Source of the DNA: Betaproteobacteria bacterium
GTDB taxonomy: Bacteria; Pseudomonadota; Gammaproteobacteria; Burkholderiales; Eutrophovitaceae
Assembly: GCA_020354125.1 (NCBI GenBank)
Contig: CP070643.1
Coordinates: 297,576-335,714 of the forward strand
Direction: 5' to 3'
Length of the DNA: 38,139 nt
Below the pieces are notes generated by a model. It was not told where the DNA came from. It did no database searches and saw only the letters and a list, made by a program, of their open reading frames with translations. Position numbers and translations under genes: made by a program. Positions 1-7,144 of this stretch are shown here, in pieces (position 1 is the first letter of the stretch; every line of letters starts with the position of its first letter).

Positions 1-1
1 C

Positions 2-451
2 CTTGCTACCTTGGGCGGAACGGTGAAGTTACGCTCCCGGCGGCGCCGGCGCAGTGTTGCGGCCAGCGAGTTTTTCTGTGGCGTGCTGACTACGGCCAGA
101 GAAGCCGACGAGTTGGTCGAGTCGGCACAGTTCCCGATGCCGAAACAGAAAGCTCAGTACGGATTTGTTGAAGTCAGCATGCGACACGGCGATTTCGCGC
201 TGGTCGCACTTGCCGGTATGGTTTCCGAACACAGCGTGCAGTTGGGTGTTGGTGGCGTCGCCGACCGGCCGTGGGTGGAGACACTACCGTCGGGATCCGG
301 TGATGATCTCGACGCGGCGCTGGAAGATCTAGCCTGGAAACTTGATGCACAGGACGATCAGCACGCCAGTGCGCGTTACCGCCGCCATCTGGTGCGCAAT
401 CTCGGAAAGAAACTCATCACTGAACTGAGTGTGGGGCTGAAACAATCATGA
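2..451 (+). CDS. Molybdenum hydroxylase FAD subunit (CoxM-like), 5'-truncated by window edge
   Basis: This is the C-terminal part of a medium, FAD-binding subunit of the xanthine dehydrogenase/CO dehydrogenase family. Such subunits pass electrons from the molybdenum and iron-sulfur centres to FAD. The reading frame is open to the left edge, so the true start lies outside the window. The visible part holds the end of the FAD-binding domain (ATLGGTVKL, then AASEFFCGVLTT, which resembles the family's AA-FF-G-TT stretch) and the C-terminal CO-dehydrogenase-flavoprotein domain (QKAQYGFVEVSMRHGDFALV, ending RRHLVRNLGKKLI). It overlaps the next gene by 4 bp (ATGA), which suggests coupled translation. 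The catalytic molybdenum subunit is not in the window and is presumably upstream. The substrate cannot be read from this fragment. Confidence 0.85.
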   Translation, partial: LATLGGTVKLRSRRRRRSVAASEFFCGVLTTAREADELVESAQFPMPKQKAQYGFVEVSMRHGDFALVALAGMVSEHSVQLGVGGVADRPWVETLPSGSGDDLDAALEDLAWKLDAQDDQHASARYRRHLVRNLGKKLITELSVGLKQS

Positions 452-999
452 AGAAGCTGCCACACGCCCGGCACACGATCGCGATGCGACTGAACGGCAT
501 CGACCGAAACGGCGAATGTGAGCCGCGCACACTGTTATCCGATTTTCTGCGTTATGAACTCGGCGCAACCGGCGTGCATGTTGGCTGTGAACACGGCGTA
601 TGCGGCGCTTGCACAGTGACCATTGACGGAGTTGCCCAGCGCGCCTGCCTGACGTTGGCGGTCAGTGCCGAGGGCTGTGACATCACTAGTGCGGAGGGGC
701 TTGCGCCCGAACCCGATAAGTTGTCCGAACTGCAAGCGGCGTTTCGCCGCCACCACGCTTTGCAGTGCGGTTTTTGCACGCCCGGCATTCTGATGTCCTG
801 CGCCGATTTCCTCTCCCGCGTCACGCAGCCGAGCGAAGCCGAGGTACGCGAGATGCTCTCGGGACACCTGTGTCGCTGTACCGGTTATTCGAACATCGTC
901 TCGGCGATCCTTGAAGTCGCATTGCAGCAAGCTGCAACACAGCAAGTTGCAGCACAGCAAGTTGTGAGCGAGAAAACCGAAGATTTGCCGGATGCTTGA
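448..999 (+). CDS. 2Fe-2S subunit of a molybdenum hydroxylase (CoxS-like)
   Basis: Small iron-sulfur subunit of a xanthine dehydrogenase/CO dehydrogenase-type enzyme, 183 residues. The N-terminal plant-type ferredoxin domain has Cys47, Cys52, Cys55 and Cys67 (CEHGVCGAC then C). The C-terminal helical [2Fe-2S] domain has Cys107, Cys110, Cys142 and Cys144 (CGFCTPG, then LCRCTGY). All eight ligands are present, so the protein should carry both clusters. The start is fixed by the ATGA overlap with the FAD subunit. The stop overlaps the start of the acyl-CoA synthetase by 8 bp, which ties the redox enzyme to a CoA-linked pathway. The last 25 residues are a low-complexity tail of QQ-rich five-residue repeats encoded by a 15-bp tandem repeat. 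That tail lies outside the conserved fold. Confidence 0.93.
   Translation: MKKLPHARHTIAMRLNGIDRNGECEPRTLLSDFLRYELGATGVHVGCEHGVCGACTVTIDGVAQRACLTLAVSAEGCDITSAEGLAPEPDKLSELQAAFRRHHALQCGFCTPGILMSCADFLSRVTQPSEAEVREMLSGHLCRCTGYSNIVSAILEVALQQAATQQVAAQQVVSEKTEDLPDA
925..969 (+). repeat. 15-bp tandem repeat, 3 copies, in coxS-like 3' end
   Basis: Three consecutive 15-bp units begin at 925, 940 and 955, each with CAGCAAG. Units 1 and 2 match at 13 of 15 positions; unit 3 keeps the first ten bases. Read in frame they give QQAAT, QQVAA, QQVVS. The array is in the last 80 bp of the gene, beyond the conserved domain. Confidence 0.85.
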
Positions 1000-2515
1000 T
1001 CTGGGCCGTTCGTTTCTTGCCAGCGCTGAACGTTCGCCGCGCGCCACGGCGATTGTCGATGGCGAACTGCGTCTGAATTATGCCGACTGGTTGTCGCGCA
1101 TCGGCGCCGTGGCCGGTGGGCTAACCGATTTGGGATTGCATCGCGGCGACCACTTGTTGGTTGCGATGCAGAATCGCTGGCAGATGGCCACGCTGCACTG
1201 GGCATGTCAGTTTCTCGGCGTAATCGTGACCCCACTGAACTGGCGCGCCAAGTTCGACGAGGTCGAGTACTGCGCTGTAGATGCCCAAGCGCGTGCCGTT
1301 GCCTATGACGAGTCAAGCGCCGACGCAGTGACCGACTCGGCAGCCTGCAAAGCGATCCCACGAATTGTCGCCGGCCACATTGGCAACGGCGAACTTGCTT
1401 TTGACAGCTTGCTCAGCGCCAGTGCACCACAGCAGTTACTGCAAGCCGATGCCGAAGACTGGTCAGTCATGCTCTATACGTCGGGAACAACCGGCAAACC
1501 GAAGGGCGTACCGCGCAGGCACCGGGCCGAGCGGGCCGCAGCGGTAGCGCATGTTGCGCAGAACCTGTACTCGGTCGGCGAACGCACACTCGGTGTGATG
1601 CCGCTGTACCACACCATGGGCGTGCGGTCGTTGTTGTCGATGGCATTGGTGAATGGCTGCTTCGTGTGTCTGCCGCGTTTTGACGCGGGCGAAGCGCTGC
1701 AGATTATTGCCCGCGAGCGAATCAGCAACTTGTATCTGGTTCCGACGTTGTATCACGATCTACTCGCACACGAGGCGTTTCGCGATACTGACATCGAGTC
1801 AGTGCGGCGACTGGGATTCGCTGGTGCGCCGATGTCCGAAGATCTGCTGCGGCGACTTGACGGTGCGTTCCGCCCGGATTTATTCGTCAACCATTACGGC
1901 TCATCGGAAATCTACACCTTCACCGTCGACCCGGCTGCACAAGAGAAACCCGGCAGCGCTGGCAAAGCCGGTTTGAACACCCGCGTGCGCGTCGTCAAGC
2001 TGAATGCGCAAACAGCGGATGAACTCGCCACGGCCGGCGAAGAAGGCCAGATCATTGCCGACCTGACCGGTGATGAAGCATTCGAGGGATACTGGCGGCG
2101 CCCCGATGCCGACACCAAGTCGCTGCGGCAAGGCTGGTACTTCACCGGCGACACCGGCTACTTCGACAAGGACGGCGATCTTTTTGTAACCGGGCGGGTC
2201 GACGACATGATCATTTCCGGCGGAGAGAATATTTCGCCAGTAGAGATCGAGTCGGTACTGTCGCTGCACGACGCCGTCGACGAAGTCGCTGTGGCCGGCC
2301 TTTCCGATGAGCGCTGGGGTCAGAAAGTGGTCGCCTTCATCAAGCGTAAATCACCGGTCGACGCGCAAGCACTCGACCTGTTTTGCAGGAATTCAGAACT
2401 GCTCAACTTCAAGCGGCCAAGAGAGTATGTCTTCGTCCGCGACATTCCCAAATCGCCGGTCGGCAAGATATTGCGCCGCAAACTGGTCGCCAGAGAATAT
2501 GAACAAGATAACTGA
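992..2515 (+). CDS. AMP-forming acyl-CoA synthetase / CoA ligase
   Basis: Member of the ANL adenylating superfamily, 507 residues, the usual length for short, medium or aromatic acid CoA ligases. It activates a carboxylic acid with ATP and then forms the CoA thioester. The A3 phosphate loop (YTSGTTGKPKGV) lies near residues 162-173. The A7/A8 region (WYFTGDTGYFDKDGDLFVTGR followed by DDMIISGGENISPVEIE) carries the ribose-binding Asp and the hinge. The C-terminal catalytic Lys is in PKSPVGKILRRKL. The gene starts inside the end of the 2Fe-2S subunit gene and is followed 41 bp later by an enoyl-CoA hydratase. It probably makes the CoA ester that the pathway then hydroxylates or degrades; the acid itself is unknown. 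Confidence 0.92.
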   Translation: MLDLGRSFLASAERSPRATAIVDGELRLNYADWLSRIGAVAGGLTDLGLHRGDHLLVAMQNRWQMATLHWACQFLGVIVTPLNWRAKFDEVEYCAVDAQARAVAYDESSADAVTDSAACKAIPRIVAGHIGNGELAFDSLLSASAPQQLLQADAEDWSVMLYTSGTTGKPKGVPRRHRAERAAAVAHVAQNLYSVGERTLGVMPLYHTMGVRSLLSMALVNGCFVCLPRFDAGEALQIIARERISNLYLVPTLYHDLLAHEAFRDTDIESVRRLGFAGAPMSEDLLRRLDGAFRPDLFVNHYGSSEIYTFTVDPAAQEKPGSAGKAGLNTRVRVVKLNAQTADELATAGEEGQIIADLTGDEAFEGYWRRPDADTKSLRQGWYFTGDTGYFDKDGDLFVTGRVDDMIISGGENISPVEIESVLSLHDAVDEVAVAGLSDERWGQKVVAFIKRKSPVDAQALDLFCRNSELLNFKRPREYVFVRDIPKSPVGKILRRKLVAREYEQDN

Positions 2516-2556
2516 CGGACGAACGCCTCTCACCGCGTTGTTATAGGAAACTGCAC

Positions 2557-3363
2557 ATGGTCAAGCTCACACACCCAGCACAGACACTGCTCGACAACCC
2601 CGACGGCTTCCGCATAGAAATCGATGAAGCACGTCAGCGAGCCGACATCATTCTTGACCGGCCGCCGCTGAACGTCGTGTCGATGCCGCAACGCAACCAG
2701 CTGCGCTGTGCATTTGAAGCATTGGACGCGCACGCCGCGGTGCGAGTAATCGTAGTGCGCGCTGTCGGCGAGCATTTTTCAAGTGGTGGTGACATCAAGG
2801 GCTTTCTCGAGGCAAGCGCGGAGACCGTGTCGAAACTGGCATGGAATATCGCGGCACCGGCACGTTGTGAAAAGCCGGTGATTGCTGCCGCGCGTGGCTA
2901 TTGTTTCGGTGTTGGCTTCGAGATTTCACTCGCCTGTGACTTTCGAATTGCTTCGGAGACGGCACGCTATGCCCTGCCGGAACAGAAACTCGGCCAGATT
3001 CCCGGTTCCGGCGGATCGGCAAGATTACAGAAGATGGTCGGCATTACCCGCACCAAAGATATTGTTATGCGTTCGCGTCGCATTACCGGCAAGCAAGCGC
3101 TCGACTGGGGCATCGTGACCGAGTGCGTTGCCGACGACGAACTGGAGAAAACGACTGACGCACTCGTTGACGAACTCGTTCAGTTCGCACCACTGGCACA
3201 GCGCACGGCGAAGAAACTGCTCAACGATACCGAAGACGCAACGCTGTCTACAGCCATTGAGCTCGAAGGTCACGCTTACAGCCGGCTGCGCAGCTCTGAT
3301 GATTTTCGAGAAGGTGTGACCGCGTTTCATTCCAAACGAAAGCCTGCTTTCAAGGGCTCCTGA
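2557..3363 (+). CDS. Enoyl-CoA hydratase/isomerase family protein
   Basis: Crotonase-fold protein of 268 residues. The oxyanion-hole stretches are FSSGGDIKG (about 74-82) and RGYCFGVGFE (about 113-122). Both acidic residues used by true hydratases appear to be kept: Glu122 in GVGFEISLACDF and Glu142 in LPEQKLGQIPGSGG. Water addition to an enoyl-CoA is therefore plausible, although the family also includes isomerases and ring-cleaving hydrolases. It is the last gene of the apparent four-gene operon with the molybdenum hydroxylase subunits and the CoA ligase. The start is the ATG after a weak ATAGGAA ribosome site. Confidence 0.9.
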   Translation: MVKLTHPAQTLLDNPDGFRIEIDEARQRADIILDRPPLNVVSMPQRNQLRCAFEALDAHAAVRVIVVRAVGEHFSSGGDIKGFLEASAETVSKLAWNIAAPARCEKPVIAAARGYCFGVGFEISLACDFRIASETARYALPEQKLGQIPGSGGSARLQKMVGITRTKDIVMRSRRITGKQALDWGIVTECVADDELEKTTDALVDELVQFAPLAQRTAKKLLNDTEDATLSTAIELEGHAYSRLRSSDDFREGVTAFHSKRKPAFKGS

Positions 3364-3365
3364 TC

Positions 3366-3392
3366 GGCGGGACCTGCAAGCCGCCTGCATTT
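3366..3392 (+). terminator. Weak terminator-like hairpin after the catabolic operon
   Basis: GGCGG at 3366-3370 pairs with CCGCC at 3381-3385 and is followed by TGCATTTT. The stem is short and the T run is imperfect, so this is a candidate only. It sits in the 49-bp gap before the elyC-like gene. Confidence 0.35.
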
Positions 3393-3412
3393 TCACCATT
3401 TGGATTTACAGC

Positions 3413-4255
3413 ATGGACACCTTGTTCTTCTGGTTGTCAAAGCTAATATGGCTAATCATTTCGCCTGACAGCCTGTTGCTGATCCTCCTTCTCCTGAGCT
3501 TTGCCCTGCTGCTCTTGGGAAAAGACCGAGCCGGAACGAAGTTACTTGGTTTTGTTTGCGCTGTTCTGCTGATTGTTGCTTTGTTGCCACTGCATAACCT
3601 GCTGCTCTATCCGCTCGAGACGCGTTTCAAAACCAATCCTGAAATGCCAGACTCGTTGGTTGGCATCATCGTGCTGGGGGGCGCCGAGGGTCCCTACCTT
3701 TCGGCATTGTGGAACCAGGTCGAAGTCGGACCTGCAGCTGAGCGTTTTCTGGCTTTCCTGGCGTTGGCGAAACAATACCCAGAGGCAAAGCTAGTCTTTG
3801 CCGGCGGCACGGGGTCGCTAATCAGGCAGGAATTCAAGGGTGCCGACGTTGCCGAGACTCTCTTTCAACAACAAGGCCTGGACGTAACGCGTGTTGTCTT
3901 TGAACGAGAATCTCGCAACACCTATGAGAATGCGCTGTTCACGAGAGAGTTGATACAACCTGGTGAAGGCGAGAGCTGGTTATTGATCACGACTGCCTGG
4001 CACATGCCGCGCTCTGTTGGTGTTTTTTGCAAGCAACAGTGGCCGGTGATCCCCTACCCGGTGGATCACACGACAGAACCGGATCATCTGATTTCGATCA
4101 ATTTCGCTCTCGCCAGCCACCTGAGAGACCTGGGAATCGGCGCGAAGGAATGGATCGCTTTGTTGGTCTATTACATTACGGGTAAGACCACTGCATTGCT
4201 TCCATCACAGTGCGACTGGACCGATGTCCCGACCGCGGCTATACCGACTACATGA
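3413..4255 (+). CDS. ElyC/YdcF (DUF218) family membrane protein
   Basis: A 280-residue inner-membrane protein with two hydrophobic segments at the N-terminus (about residues 8-36 and 44-66), then a DUF218 domain facing the periplasm. Family marks are VGIIVLGGAEG (about 83-93), the GGTGS loop (131-135), ERESRNTYENA (about 164-174) and TTAWHMPRS (about 193-201). ElyC and SanA relatives in Escherichia coli affect peptidoglycan and envelope integrity, with a possible role in lipid-carrier metabolism; the biochemical reaction is not settled. It is codirectional with the preceding operon but has a 49-bp gap, and it converges on the flippase/acyltransferase gene. Confidence 0.85.
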   Translation: MDTLFFWLSKLIWLIISPDSLLLILLLLSFALLLLGKDRAGTKLLGFVCAVLLIVALLPLHNLLLYPLETRFKTNPEMPDSLVGIIVLGGAEGPYLSALWNQVEVGPAAERFLAFLALAKQYPEAKLVFAGGTGSLIRQEFKGADVAETLFQQQGLDVTRVVFERESRNTYENALFTRELIQPGEGESWLLITTAWHMPRSVGVFCKQQWPVIPYPVDHTTEPDHLISINFALASHLRDLGIGAKEWIALLVYYITGKTTALLPSQCDWTDVPTAAIPTT

Positions 4256-4342
4256 TATGCAGCCGCCTTCGCAAGCGGAACTGAACTTTCGACAGGCGGA
4301 CAAGCGGGCCGCTTCCGGCCAGTTTGGTATGCGCGCAACTTC

Positions 4343-6259
4343 TTACCGCGGCTTATCGGACCGCGCCTGCTGTAAAGCGATTACCGTATCACGCAATCCA
4401 TCGGGCGTGACGTCTTGCGGTTGGATTGGCTTACCGACGTTCAAGTAAATTGGTGCGAACAGCCTGGAGAACCACTTGAGTTTCGGGTTGTACGAAAAAA
4501 GCCCCCGCAAACCCGACAGTGCCATAGGGATGACCGGCACTGGCGTGCGCTCCAGGATGTTACTGACACCAGCACGGAACTCGCCGATCTTGCCGTCAAT
4601 GGTAATTGCACCTTCGGGAAAAATACACACGAGCTGGTCTTGTGAAAGTGCCTGCGCCGTTTCATCGTAAGCGTTCTTCAGCACCTCAGGTGCCAGCTTG
4701 TGCGGCGCAACCGGGATCGCTTTCATGGAACGAAAGATGAAGTTCAGCACCGGAATATTGAAGATTGTGTAATACATCAGAAAACGGATTGGACGACGAC
4801 ACGCCGCCTGCACCACCAGTGCATCAGCCAGGCTTTGATGATTGCAGACCAGCAGGGCCGGCCCGCGTTCAGGAAAATGTTCGACGCCCTTGATGCGCAA
4901 TCGATACACTGTGCGAACCAGCAGCCAGTCCAGAAAACGCAGCAAGAATTCCGGTACCAGCGAATAGATGTAGGCAGCCACTGCGATGTTGAACAAGCCG
5001 GTCAACAACAGCAACTGCGGCACGCTGGCGCCGCGCGAGAGCATCAGCACCGCTACCGCCGCGGCAGCCACCATGAACAACGCATTGAGAATATTGTTGG
5101 CGGCAATAATGCGCGAGCGATGGGCCGGTTCACTGCGCGTTTGAATCTGAGCATACAGCGGGACAATGTAAAAACCACCGAACGTACCGATCAAAAACAG
5201 GTCCAGCACGACGCGCCAACTACCCTCGCGCGCCAGAAATTCCATTGGACCGATTCCTTGAAAAGCGACGCTGGTCGGCGTAGCGAAGTACAGATCAATT
5301 GCAAACACACTCAAGCCGATCGACCCGAATGGCACCAGACCGATTTCGACTTTGTGGCCGGATAAGCGCTCGCACAACAATGATCCGGCGGCAACACCGA
5401 CAGAGAACAACGCAAGCAGCAGCGTAACGACTTGTTCGCTACCACCGAGCGATTCGCGGCTGTAGGCGGGAAACTGCGACAGAAACAGCGCGCCGTAGAA
5501 CCAGAACCACGACACACCGAGGATGCAGTGAAAGACCGTGGAGTCCCTGGTCGCAAATCGCAGGTTGGTCAAGGTTTCGGTGAAGATATTCCAGTTCAGC
5601 CGCAGGTCGGGTGCCGGCGCCGGCAACCGTGGGATCAACAGGCTGGCGGCAAAACCCATCACGCTGACCCCAAGAATCACCGCTGTCACCCACATCACTC
5701 CATCGGACGTCGAGACAAGCACACCGGCAACCAGTGTGCCGGCAAGTATGGCAACGAATGTTCCGGTCTCGACCAAGCCGTTACCGCCGACCAGTTCGTG
5801 CGGACCAAGCGCTTGAGGCAGCAGCGCGTATTTCACCGGGCCAAAGAACGCCGACTGCGTACCGAGCAAGAAAAGCGCAGCGAGCAGCAGCGCCAGGTTC
5901 TGCAGGATCAAGCCAGCAGCAGCGACGAGCATGATGACAATTTCTGCTGCCTTGATGAAACGAATCAGAATGGATTTTTCAATTTTGTCGGCAATCTGCC
6001 CGGCACTGGCCGAGAACAACAAAAACGGCAAGATGAACAGCCCTGCCGCCACGTTGGCCAGCACCGCCGGTTCGAGTGCGGAATAGGTTGCCGCGTTATA
6101 GGCAACCAGTATCACCAGCGCATTCTTGTAGACATTGTCGTTGAAGGCACCGCCCAGCTGCGCAAGAAAGAACGGTCCGAAGCGACGCTCGAACAACAGG
6201 CGGAATTGGTTTTCCTGTTTTTGCCCACCCACAGGGGCTTGCTGGTTTGCCACTGTCAT
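4343..6259 (-). CDS. LplT-like MFS transporter fused to a PlsC-type acyltransferase
   Basis: A 638-residue fusion. Residues about 15-430 form an MFS domain resembling the lysophospholipid flippase LplT (early RRFGPFFLAQLGGAFNDNVYK). Residues about 445-638 form a PlsC/LPLAT acyltransferase with the HX4D motif in NHQSLAD (His474, Asp479) and FPEGAIT (about 547-553). The expected role is to flip lysophospholipid across the inner membrane and reacylate it. In E. coli, LplT and Aas are separate proteins and Aas also carries an acyl-ACP synthetase domain. That third domain is absent here. I chose the ATG at 6257-6259 because the upstream extension of the frame runs through a terminator hairpin and has no protein-like character. 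Confidence 0.88.
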   Translation of the reverse strand: MTVANQQAPVGGQKQENQFRLLFERRFGPFFLAQLGGAFNDNVYKNALVILVAYNAATYSALEPAVLANVAAGLFILPFLLFSASAGQIADKIEKSILIRFIKAAEIVIMLVAAAGLILQNLALLLAALFLLGTQSAFFGPVKYALLPQALGPHELVGGNGLVETGTFVAILAGTLVAGVLVSTSDGVMWVTAVILGVSVMGFAASLLIPRLPAPAPDLRLNWNIFTETLTNLRFATRDSTVFHCILGVSWFWFYGALFLSQFPAYSRESLGGSEQVVTLLLALFSVGVAAGSLLCERLSGHKVEIGLVPFGSIGLSVFAIDLYFATPTSVAFQGIGPMEFLAREGSWRVVLDLFLIGTFGGFYIVPLYAQIQTRSEPAHRSRIIAANNILNALFMVAAAAVAVLMLSRGASVPQLLLLTGLFNIAVAAYIYSLVPEFLLRFLDWLLVRTVYRLRIKGVEHFPERGPALLVCNHQSLADALVVQAACRRPIRFLMYYTIFNIPVLNFIFRSMKAIPVAPHKLAPEVLKNAYDETAQALSQDQLVCIFPEGAITIDGKIGEFRAGVSNILERTPVPVIPMALSGLRGLFSYNPKLKWFSRLFAPIYLNVGKPIQPQDVTPDGLRDTVIALQQARSDKPR

Positions 6260-6278
6260 GTCTTCAGGTAGATGCAAG

Positions 6279-6293
6279 CTTTCTACCCGATAC
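6279..6293. repeat. Solo copy of the 6380-6426 repeat unit
   Basis: CTTTCTACCCGATAC here matches CTTTCTATCCGATAC at 6380-6394 in 14 of 15 positions. It lies about 20 bp upstream of the flippase/acyltransferase start, while the array lies on the other side of the terminator. Confidence 0.6.
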
Positions 6294-6336
6294 CGGCAGA
6301 GCCGGCAACAGTGCAACAAGAGCGAGCGAGGAAAGA

Positions 6337-6367
6337 AAAGCCCGCGACCAGCCAGGCCGCGGGCTTT
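6337..6367 (-). terminator. Rho-independent terminator after the redoxin gene
   Basis: A perfect 10-bp stem (AAAGCCCGCG at 6337-6346, CGCGGGCTTT at 6358-6367) with an 11-base loop. On the minus strand it is followed by a T-rich run (complement of GAAAGAAAAG). It lies about 70 bp past the stop of the redoxin gene and upstream of the flippase/acyltransferase gene, separating the two transcripts. Confidence 0.8.
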
Positions 6368-6381
6368 ATCCAATCACAACT

Positions 6382-6426
6382 TTCTATCCGATACGATCTT
6401 CTATCCGATACGATCTTCTATCCGAT
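6382..6426. repeat. 17-bp tandem repeat, 2.6 copies, behind the redoxin stop
   Basis: Unit TTCTATCCGATACGATC at 6382-6398 and 6399-6415, then an 11-bp partial copy at 6416-6426. The two full units are identical. The array begins 10 bp past the redoxin stop codon on the minus strand and ends before the terminator stem. Confidence 0.9.
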
Positions 6427-6436
6427 CAAGAAAGCA

Positions 6437-7054
6437 TCAATACTTGTATTTGATCGAGCAGCCGTAAGGGCGTGTGTCATTGTCGCTGACCGGCTGTCCG
6501 GCGAGCAACTCGTCAAGAGCAACGGCGACGTAATTCCTGGCGTCTGGAATGTCGCGCAGACTGAACGAAGGTTTGTCATCGATACCGCCGCGATAAACCA
6601 GCTTGCCTTGCGGGTCGATGATGTACATGTGCGGTGTGGTCCGCGCGTCGTAAGCCTGGCCAACACCGCCTTCAGGATCAAGCAACAATGCTGTCGGGCT
6701 GCCTTTCCACTGCGACATGATTGCACGCGAACGCTGTGGATCGCGGTAATTGGAATGCTCCGGATTTGTAGAGTTAATCGCCAGCCAGACAACGCCTTCC
6801 GCCGTGTATTTCGACTGCAGTTTCTGCATGTTGCCGCTGGTGTAGTGCTTCTGGACAAAAGGGCACTCGGAGTTGAACCATTCCAGGACTACATACTTGC
6901 CACGGAACTGCGACAAGCTGACCGGATTTCCATCGATCGCCGTCAGGGTAAAGTCAGGAGCGGTCGCTCCGGGGGTCACCGCAGCGTAAGCCACCGCTGC
7001 CAATACGGCTGTCAAACAGACTGGCGCAAGGAAAATACGAAACAGTTTTCTCAT
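6437..7054 (-). CDS. Periplasmic redoxin (thioredoxin-fold, AhpC/TSA-like)
   Basis: A 205-residue exported thioredoxin-fold protein. The N-terminus is a Sec signal (MRKLF followed by a hydrophobic core, cleavage likely near AYA-AV, residue 24). The fold begins GATAPDFTLTAIDG and the active-site region is FNSECPFVQKHY with one cysteine, Cys64, instead of CxxC. A second cysteine, Cys199, is in the C-terminal YGCSIKYKY. A peroxiredoxin-like or single-cysteine reaction with Cys199 as resolving residue is possible but inferred. The gene follows the scsB/dsbD-like gene by 69 bp in the same direction, so the membrane protein may supply its electrons. The start has a GAGGCGCG-type purine run just upstream. 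Confidence 0.88.
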   Translation of the reverse strand: MRKLFRIFLAPVCLTAVLAAVAYAAVTPGATAPDFTLTAIDGNPVSLSQFRGKYVVLEWFNSECPFVQKHYTSGNMQKLQSKYTAEGVVWLAINSTNPEHSNYRDPQRSRAIMSQWKGSPTALLLDPEGGVGQAYDARTTPHMYIIDPQGKLVYRGGIDDKPSFSLRDIPDARNYVAVALDELLAGQPVSDNDTRPYGCSIKYKY

Positions 7055-7081
7055 TGTCGCGCCTCCTCAGGTTTCTTACGG

Positions 7082-7144
7082 TTAGTCTCGTGTCGCTGCC
7101 AATTATTCTCGCGTTGCCTCTGATTACTCTCGCGTCGCTGCAGT
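7082..7144. repeat. 21-bp tandem repeat, 3 copies, across the scsB-like stop codon
   Basis: Units begin at 7082, 7103 and 7124, exactly 21 bp apart, each starting TTA. On the minus strand TTA is the stop TAA. The native end reads AATRE-stop; the next two units read, in the same frame, SEATRE-stop and LAATRD-stop. Seven codons including the stop have been tandemly triplicated. Confidence 0.9.

Noticed and set aside
4700..6271. Long plus-strand open frames opposite the flippase/acyltransferase gene
   Set aside because: They are rich in Gln, His and Arg, lack domain motifs and mirror the codon bias of the real minus-strand gene, so they are shadows.
6260..6373. N-terminal extension of the flippase/acyltransferase to 6373
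   Set aside because: The added sequence runs through the redoxin terminator stem and looks unlike a protein, and the start at 6259 begins just ahead of the conserved MFS opening.
6382..6426. Possible CRISPR array in the 17-bp repeats
   Set aside because: Units are directly adjacent with no spacers and there are no cas genes.
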